Part shown: one piece after another, positions 1 through 4,658 of the stretch
Numbering within the stretch: the stretch's first letter is position 1
How the letters are laid out: every line of letters starts with the position of its first letter
Assembly: GCA_015494725.1 (NCBI GenBank)
Contig: WGAR01000128.1
Location: 1-5,607 of the forward strand
Length of the DNA stretch: 5,607 nucleotides
Source: Thermodesulfobacteriaceae bacterium
GTDB lineage: Bacteria > Desulfobacterota > Thermodesulfobacteria > Thermodesulfobacteriales > Thermodesulfobacteriaceae
Reading direction: 5' to 3'
Position numbers and translations under genes: made by a program
The notes under the pieces: generated by a model
What the model was told of the DNA's origin: nothing
What the model saw: the letters and a program-made list of their open reading frames with translations, nothing else
Databases searched by the model: none

Positions 1-2112
1 GATCAGGGGCCGGAGTTCGGTTGCGGCCGGCCGGACTGCGGTCCCGGCTGTGACTGTGACCGTTTCCTGGAGGTCTGGAACCTGGTCTTCATGCAGTACG
101 AAAGGGACGAATCCGGGGCGCTGAAACCTCTCCCGAAACCCTCCATCGATACCGGAATGGGACTTGAGCGTATCACCGCGGTAATGCAGGGGGTGCCCAG
201 TAACTACGACACCGACCTTTTTGCCGGGATCATGGCCGGTATCGCCGAGCTTTCCGGCCGCAAATATCACGAAGGAGGAGAAATAACCACGGCCTTTCGG
301 GTGATCGCCGATCACCTCCGGGCCGCGGTCTTTCTCATCGCCGACGGTGTGGTGCCTTCCAACGAAGGCCGGGGCTATGTGTTGCGGCGCATCATAAGAC
401 GGGCGGAACGCTTCGGCCGCCTCCTGGGGCTTAACGAACCTTTCCTTTATCGTCTGGTCTCCCGGGTGGTGGCGGAGTTCGGAGATTTTTATCCCGAGCT
501 CAGGCGGGCCGAACGGGCCGCGGAAAAGATCCTGGAGATCGAGGAAAGTCGTTTCCTGGAAACCCTTTCCCGGGGACTCGAAATCCTGGAGGAGGAACTC
601 CAACGTCTTTCGGCAGCCGGCGAACGCCGGATTCCGGGAGAGGTCATCTTCAAGCTTTACGATACTTACGGCTTTCCGCAGGATATCGTGCGGGATGTGG
701 CTCTCTCCCGGGGGTTTGAGCTGGATCTGGAGGGGTTCGAGCGGGCCATGGCCGAGGCCCGGGAACGGAGCCGTCGGGCCTGGAAGGGTGAGCTGGCCCG
801 GGCCCCGGAGGCCCTGAAACAACTCCTGGAAGGGGTGCCGGAAACTCCCTTTACGGGTTACGAGAGTTTTTCCACCGAGGCCGAGGTGCTGGCGCTGGTA
901 AAGGGGGAAACCGAGGTCCCCGAGGTTTCGGCCGGGGAGGAGGCCCTGGCTGTCTTTTCCGAGACGCCTTTTTATCCCGAGGGCGGCGGCCAGGTAGCGG
1001 ATACCGGACTGGTTCTGGCCCCGGGGGGTTCCGCCGAGGTGCTCGAGGCTCGACGTTTCGGTCACCTTATCCTTCACCGGATAAGGATGCGTTCAGGCCG
1101 CCTGGCTAAAGGCCAGAGGGTGAAGCTTGAGGTAACCTCCGACCGCCGGCTTTCCGTGGCCCGACATCACACCGCCACGCATCTCCTGCACGCCGCCCTG
1201 CGGAGGGTCCTGGGGGAACACGTGCGCCAGTACGGTTCCCTGGTGGCTCCGGATCGGTTGCGTTTCGATTTCACCCATTTCGAACCCCTGAGCCGGGAGG
1301 AGATCCGGGCGGTGGAGGAGCTGGTAAATCGCAAGATCCGCGAGGATCTTGCGGTGGAGGTGCGGGTCATGCCTCTGCGGGAGGCCCTTTCCCTGGGGGC
1401 CATGGCCCTTTTCGGCGAAAAATACGGCGAAAGGGTGCGCGTGGTCCGGATAGGGGATTTCTCTCTGGAACTCTGTGGAGGGACGCACGTTCGGCACACC
1501 GGCGAGATCGGGTTCTTCAAGATCCTTTCCGAGGGCAGCGTGGCCGCCGGGGTGCGCCGGGTGGAGGCGGTGGCCGGGGAGCCGGCCCTGCGCTGGGTCT
1601 TCGACCTGGAGGACCAGCACCTCCGTCTGGCCCGGGCCCTGAAATGTACCCCTCCGGACCTGGAAAAACAGGTCACCCGTCTCCTCACCCGGATCCGCGA
1701 ACTGGAGGAGGAAATAAAACGCCTCAAGAGCGGAAGCCTCCGCCGTCAGCTGGAGGAGAAACTCGCCCAGACCGCGGAGGTGGAGGGGGTAAAGGTGCTT
1801 TGCGCCGAGGTCCCGGCCCGGGATGCGGCCGAACTGCGAGAGATAGGAGATTTCCTGCGCGATCGACTGGGCTCCGGAGTGGTCTTTCTCTATACGGTAA
1901 AGGACGGCAAGGTGCAGTTACTCTCCATGGTGACCCGGGACCTTTCCGGAAAGATCCCGGCGGGAAAACTCCTCCAGGCCGTGGCCCCGGTGGTGGGGGG
2001 CAGGGGCGGGGGCCGGCCGGAAATGGCCCAGGGCGGAGGCACCCGTCCCGAGGCAGCGACCCGGCTGAGGGAGGAGGTCCTCAGCCGGGTGCGGGAATTT
2101 CTAAAAGGCTAA
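1..2112 (+). CDS. alaS: Alanyl-tRNA synthetase (AlaRS), 5'-truncated by window edge
   Basis: Class II aminoacyl-tRNA synthetase that charges tRNA-Ala with alanine in the cytoplasm and hydrolyses mischarged Ser/Gly-tRNA-Ala. The frame is open from base 1; the Met at 91 lies inside the conserved WNLVFMQ segment and is not the start. About 703 residues are present, against ~875-880 in full enzymes, so roughly 175-185 N-terminal residues (motifs 1 and 2) lie off-window. Seen in order: a four-Cys insertion (codons at 22, 37, 49, 55); motif 3 DTGMGLERI (148-174); tRNA-recognition helices; editing-domain zinc ligands HTATH (1168-1182) and CGGTH (1474-1488); a predicted coiled coil (about 1657-1764); and the Gly-rich C-Ala signature GGRGGGRPEMAQGGG (1996-2040). 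All expected editing residues are intact. The gene ends in TAA and converges with the HU gene, overlapping it by 12 bp. Identification is certain; promoter and start are not visible. Confidence 0.98.
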   Translation, partial: DQGPEFGCGRPDCGPGCDCDRFLEVWNLVFMQYERDESGALKPLPKPSIDTGMGLERITAVMQGVPSNYDTDLFAGIMAGIAELSGRKYHEGGEITTAFRVIADHLRAAVFLIADGVVPSNEGRGYVLRRIIRRAERFGRLLGLNEPFLYRLVSRVVAEFGDFYPELRRAERAAEKILEIEESRFLETLSRGLEILEEELQRLSAAGERRIPGEVIFKLYDTYGFPQDIVRDVALSRGFELDLEGFERAMAEARERSRRAWKGELARAPEALKQLLEGVPETPFTGYESFSTEAEVLALVKGETEVPEVSAGEEALAVFSETPFYPEGGGQVADTGLVLAPGGSAEVLEARRFGHLILHRIRMRSGRLAKGQRVKLEVTSDRRLSVARHHTATHLLHAALRRVLGEHVRQYGSLVAPDRLRFDFTHFEPLSREEIRAVEELVNRKIREDLAVEVRVMPLREALSLGAMALFGEKYGERVRVVRIGDFSLELCGGTHVRHTGEIGFFKILSEGSVAAGVRRVEAVAGEPALRWVFDLEDQHLRLARALKCTPPDLEKQVTRLLTRIRELEEEIKRLKSGSLRRQLEEKLAQTAEVEGVKVLCAEVPARDAAELREIGDFLRDRLGSGVVFLYTVKDGKVQLLSMVTRDLSGKIPAGKLLQAVAPVVGGRGGGRPEMAQGGGTRPEAATRLREEVLSRVREFLKG
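1328..1355 (+). other. Stable hairpin with GNRA tetraloop inside alaS
   Basis: Perfect 10-bp inverted repeat: CGCAAGATCC at 1330-1339 and GGATCTTGCG at 1344-1353, enclosing the loop GCGA. In plus-strand RNA this is a C(GCGA)G tetraloop of the exceptionally stable GNRA class. One G-U and one A-U pair (1329/1354, 1328/1355) extend the stem to 12 pairs. It lies in the codons for NRKIREDLAVEV within the editing half of AlaRS. The complementarity is certain. A role (translational pausing, mRNA stability, protein binding) is not shown, and it may be a chance product of codon choice. Confidence 0.5.
2059..2090 (-). terminator. Strong hairpin beyond HU stop, candidate 3' end of the recA operon
   Basis: Perfect 12-bp inverted repeat: ACCCGGCTGAGG at 2059-2070 and CCTCAGCCGGGT at 2079-2090, with an 8-nt loop. 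On the minus strand it begins 10 nt after the HU stop codon, where the terminator or 3'-stabilising hairpin of the recA-rfaE1-eno-HU transcript would be expected. It lies wholly inside the alaS C-terminal codons. Against a classic intrinsic terminator, no T-run follows on the minus strand; on the plus strand only AATTTCT follows, still before the alaS stop. It could be a U-less terminator, an RNase-blocking 3' end, a two-sided structure separating the convergent units, or chance. Confidence 0.35.
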
Positions 2113-2391
2113 AAGCCGCTTAAGTTTCCTGGCCGGTCGAAAGCGTATCCTGCGCCGGGGAGGAAGTTCGAGGACCGCTCCGGAACGGAAATCGTAGCCT
2201 CTAGCCGAGGGGCTTTCCACCGTCTCCAGGGTCCCGAATCCGGTAAGCCGGATCCTGCGGCCGGATTGAAGGTGTCTTTCCATCAGGGAAAACAGGGCCT
2301 CAAGGGCGGTATGCACCTGGGCCGGAGACCACCTTTCCCCCTGCGAGGCCAGGCGCTCCCGCAGTCTTCTTTCCAGTTCCTTTCGGGTCAT
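2101..2391 (-). CDS. HU/IHF-family DNA-binding protein with atypical arm
   Basis: Small basic nucleoid protein of 96 residues; family members are usually 90-100. The N-terminal helices (about 3-44, opening MTRKELERRL) match the HU/IHF dimerisation region. GRRIRLTGFGTLETVE (44-59) matches the first strands and the family hallmark GFGT. The C-terminal block RRRIRFRPARKLK (79-91) matches the conserved F-P-G-K-x-L-K end. The arm tip, normally GRNPxTG, reads GYDFRSG (65-71), so the DNA-intercalating Pro and its flanking Arg-Asn are absent. Family knowledge says HU/IHF dimers bend and compact DNA; without the Pro, kinking may be weaker or use an aromatic residue instead (inference). It is very Arg-rich. 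It is last in the recA-rfaE1-eno cluster, 15 nt after eno, and its stop overlaps the alaS 3' end. Whether it is HU or IHF-like, or specialised, cannot be decided here. Confidence 0.85.
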   Translation of the reverse strand: MTRKELERRLRERLASQGERWSPAQVHTALEALFSLMERHLQSGRRIRLTGFGTLETVESPSARGYDFRSGAVLELPPRRRIRFRPARKLKRLLAF

Positions 2392-2406
2392 ACTCCGATT
2401 CCGACC
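2392..2406 (-). promoter_or_regulatory. Weak ribosome binding region before the HU gene
   Basis: The 15-nt eno-HU spacer reads GGTCGGAATCGGAGT before the ATG. The only purine cores are GGAA, 7 nt from the start, and GGAG, 1 nt from it and too close for normal use. This is clearly weaker than the sites before eno and rfaE1. HU translation therefore probably leans on ribosomes finishing eno (inference). No alternative in-frame start lies in the spacer, and the MTRKEL start fits the family N-terminus. Confidence 0.4.
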
Positions 2407-3681
2407 CTACCCCCGACGATAAAAGGCACACCCCGGGAAAAGGGCCGCCTGGCCCAGTTCCTCCTCGATGCGCAGGAGCTGATTGTACTTGGCCACTCGT
2501 TCGCTGCGACAGGGGGCTCCGGTCTTGATCTGTCCGGCATTCACCGCCACCACCAGATCGGCAATGAAGTGGTCCTCGGTCTCGCCGGAACGATGAGAGA
2601 TTACCGTGCGCCAGCCGCTGCGATGGGCCAGTTCCACCGCCTGCAGGGTCTCGGAGACCGTTCCGATCTGATTGAGCTTGATGAGGACCGCGTTGGCGAT
2701 CTTTCTCCGGAGTCCCTCCTGGATGCGTTTCACGTTGGTTACGAAGATGTCATCTCCCACGATCTGGACCCGATCGGCCAGACGGCGAGCCAGAATCTCC
2801 CACCCCTCCCAGTCGTCCTCGGCCAGGGGGTCCTCCAGGGTGACGATGGGAAAGTCGTTGAGCAGCCCCTCGTAAAAATCGGTCATTTCCTCGGCGGAAA
2901 GCTCCCGACCCTCGAGATGATAACGCCCCTCGCGATAGAATTCGCTGGCTGCGGCGTCTATGGCCAGGGCTATCTCCTCTCCCGGACGGTAACCGGCCCG
3001 CTCAATGGCCAGAAGAAGGAGGTTCAGGGCCTCCCGGGTGTCCTTTATCTGGGGGGCGAACCCTCCTTCGTCTCCCACGGCTACGGAAAGCCCTTTTTCC
3101 TTGAGCACGGCCTTGAGGACATGGTAGGTTTCCGCTCCCGCCCGCAGGGCCTCCCGGAAGTTTTCGAATCCGCAGGGAACAATCATGAATTCCTGGATAT
3201 CCAGGGGATTGTCCGCGTGGATCCCCCCGTTGAGTACGTTCATGAAAGGAACCGGAAGGAGACGGGCGCCCACGCCTCCCAGATAAGCGAAAAGCGGAAG
3301 CCCGGCCTCGGCGGCTGAGGCCTGAGCTACTGCCATGGATACGGCCAGGATGGCGTTGGCCCCGAGGCGACTCTTGTTCTCCGTACCGTCCAGCTCCACC
3401 AGCAGACGGTCGATCTCCGCCTGTTCGGTGGATTCCAGCCCCACCAGTTCCGGAGCGATGATTTCGTTGATGTTCTGAACCGCCCGGAGCACCCCCTTGC
3501 CTCCGTAGCGATCCTTCTCTCCGTCCCGGAGTTCCAGGGCTTCATGGGTCCCGGTGGAGGCTCCGGAGGGCACCGCCGCCCGACCAAAGGCCCCCGAGTC
3601 CAGAAAGACCTCGGCTTCCACCGTGGGATTTCCCCGCGAGTCCAGTATTTCCCTGGCTTTTACGGCTGTTATTTCTCCCAT
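2407..3681 (-). CDS. eno: Enolase (phosphopyruvate hydratase)
   Basis: Glycolytic enzyme that interconverts 2-phosphoglycerate and phosphoenolpyruvate, Mg-dependent and cytoplasmic; in many bacteria it also associates with the RNA degradosome. Full length at 424 residues, usual for bacterial enolases. It opens with AREILDSRGNPTVE, and the SGAST loop (39-43) closes over substrate. Active-site positions are all present: His155 and Glu164; Glu205 in GDEGG, the general-acid side; metal ligands Asp242, Glu283 (LEDP) and Asp310; Lys335 in the signature LIKLNQIGT, the catalytic base; SHRSGE (362-367); and Lys386 in QIKTG. The ATG is preceded by an excellent Shine-Dalgarno and overlaps the rfaE1 stop as TAATG, so translation is probably coupled. 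Nothing is missing or odd in the protein; what is unusual is its place between a heptose kinase and an HU gene. Identification is certain. Confidence 0.98.
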   Translation of the reverse strand: MGEITAVKAREILDSRGNPTVEAEVFLDSGAFGRAAVPSGASTGTHEALELRDGEKDRYGGKGVLRAVQNINEIIAPELVGLESTEQAEIDRLLVELDGTENKSRLGANAILAVSMAVAQASAAEAGLPLFAYLGGVGARLLPVPFMNVLNGGIHADNPLDIQEFMIVPCGFENFREALRAGAETYHVLKAVLKEKGLSVAVGDEGGFAPQIKDTREALNLLLLAIERAGYRPGEEIALAIDAAASEFYREGRYHLEGRELSAEEMTDFYEGLLNDFPIVTLEDPLAEDDWEGWEILARRLADRVQIVGDDIFVTNVKRIQEGLRRKIANAVLIKLNQIGTVSETLQAVELAHRSGWRTVISHRSGETEDHFIADLVVAVNAGQIKTGAPCRSERVAKYNQLLRIEEELGQAALFPGCAFYRRG

Positions 3682-4658
3682 TACCGACCTCCTTTTAAGG
3701 CTTTTTCGAACTCCTCCCAGAACACGGGTCTGGTTCCCATCTTACCCACCACGATCCCGGCACAGAGGTTGGCGTAGGCCACGGCTTCCTTAAGGGGAAG
3801 GCCGACCGTGTAAAAAGCCGTCAGGGCCGCGACCGCGGTGTCTCCGGCCCCGGAGACGTCATAGACCTCTCGCGCTCGGGCCGGAAAATGCCAGCTTCCC
3901 TCCGCGGGATGGTAAAGAAACATGCCCTCGGCTCCCAGGGTGATCACGGTAAAAGAGGTTTCGAAGCGCTGTACGATTTCCCGGGCTCCTTCCTCCAGGC
4001 TTTTATCTCCCAGCCCCAGGACCTGGGCCAGGGCGTGGAATTCGCTGCGATTGGGGGTGATACAGGTGGCACCGGTGTATTTTCCCCAGCGGGTTCCCTT
4101 GGGATCCACAAAGACCGGAAGATGCCGACGCCGGGCTTCCTCCACCACCCAGGAACAAAAGGCCGGGGAGGAAAGCACCCCCTTGGCATAATCCGAAAGG
4201 ATCACCGCCTGCACCTCAGAAAGGAGTTCTTCCAGCCGGGCCTTCAGATTTTCCCGGATCTCTGCAGAGGGAGCGGAGGTGTTTTCGTTATCTATACGCA
4301 GCAGGTGCTGGGATCGGGCGATGATGCGGGTTTTTACCGTGGTGGGACGAGAGGGGTCCTGGATTACTGCTGAGAGATCGATTCCGGCCTTGCCGGCCAG
4401 TTCCCGCAGGATCTCGGCCTCCCGGTCGGCTCCGACCAGGCCGCACAGGAGGGCCTGGGCCCCGAGCCCCCGAAGATTGGCCGCCACGTTGGCCGCCCCT
4501 CCCAGGGTATGGGAGATCTCTCCCAGTTCGAAGACCGGAACCGGAGCCTCCGGAGAGATGCGCCGCACCTCCCCCCAGAAATACTGATCCAGCATGACAT
4601 CCCCTACCACCAGGATCCTGGTTTGGGAAAGGAGATCCCGAAGAGCGGCGGGTTCCAT
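3681..4658 (-). CDS. rfaE1: D-glycero-beta-D-manno-heptose-7-phosphate kinase (single-domain RfaE1/HldE kinase half)
   Basis: PfkB/ribokinase-family kinase that phosphorylates heptose 7-phosphate at C1 on the way to ADP-heptose for the lipopolysaccharide inner core. The 325 residues match the N-terminal domain of E. coli HldE. Seen: the VGDVMLDQYFWG strand (18-29) followed by RISPEAPVPV (33-42), both closely HldE-like; GGAAN (53-57) for sugar binding; DPKGT (185-189); TPNRSEF (201-207); EVYDVSGAGDT (264-274) with Asp273 as the expected catalytic base and anion-hole loop; and VVGKMGT near the end. The cytidylyltransferase half of HldE is absent, so an rfaE2/hldC gene is expected elsewhere. Start: ATG overlapping the recA stop (TGATG) behind a good Shine-Dalgarno; the N-terminus aligns with HldE. 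A general PfkB sugar kinase is the alternative, but the ISPEAPVPV and GGAAN match makes heptose kinase much more likely. Confidence 0.92.
   Translation of the reverse strand: MEPAALRDLLSQTRILVVGDVMLDQYFWGEVRRISPEAPVPVFELGEISHTLGGAANVAANLRGLGAQALLCGLVGADREAEILRELAGKAGIDLSAVIQDPSRPTTVKTRIIARSQHLLRIDNENTSAPSAEIRENLKARLEELLSEVQAVILSDYAKGVLSSPAFCSWVVEEARRRHLPVFVDPKGTRWGKYTGATCITPNRSEFHALAQVLGLGDKSLEEGAREIVQRFETSFTVITLGAEGMFLYHPAEGSWHFPARAREVYDVSGAGDTAVAALTAFYTVGLPLKEAVAYANLCAGIVVGKMGTRPVFWEEFEKALKGGR
3687..3694 (-). promoter_or_regulatory. Ribosome binding site of eno, embedded in the end of rfaE1
   Basis: On the minus strand AAGGAGGT lies 5 nt before the eno ATG, a near-perfect anti-16S match. 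The same bases encode Lys-Gly-Gly just before the rfaE1 stop. It fixes the eno start and, together with the TAATG overlap, supports both coupled and independent initiation. Confidence 0.9.

Noticed and set aside
91..93. ATG as the start of alaS
   Set aside because: It is the Met of WNLVFMQ in the AlaRS catalytic core, and the frame remains open with AlaRS-like sequence back to base 1.
1065..1086. 8-bp inverted repeat CCTTATCC/GGATAAGG in alaS
   Set aside because: Exact but short, with a 6-nt loop and no positional context; likely chance.
1093..1620. Minus-strand open frame opposite alaS
   Set aside because: Shadow of the AlaRS editing-domain codons; rich in His, Pro and Gln with no recognisable fold. 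A second overlapping antisense frame at 1167-1727 is equally artefactual.
2107..2117. Small hairpin GGCT-AAA-AGCC at the alaS stop
   Set aside because: Only 4 bp, with a mismatch next to it and no T-run; too weak to call a terminator.
1644..2123. Plus-strand 159-codon frame over the alaS 3' end
   Set aside because: Out-of-frame with AlaRS and composed mostly of Gly, Pro and Arg, as expected of a shifted GC-rich reading.
3192..3205. 14-bp perfect palindrome CCTGGATATCCAGG inside eno
   Set aside because: About 0.3 such palindromes are expected by chance in a window this size; it lies mid-gene in conserved codons and has no partner copy suggesting an operator.
2266..3318. Long plus-strand open frame (350 codons) opposite HU and eno
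   Set aside because: It runs antisense to well-conserved eno and HU, matches no protein I recognise, and has no good ribosome site. High GC makes long antisense frames common.
3888..4373. Plus-strand open frame opposite rfaE1
   Set aside because: Antisense to a clear PfkB kinase; no motif or ribosome site supports it.
4499..4525. Two mutually exclusive small hairpins sharing TGGGAG in rfaE1
   Set aside because: Resembles an RNA switch on paper, but the stems are 6-7 bp, lie mid-gene over the conserved GGAAN region, and no regulatory context supports it.
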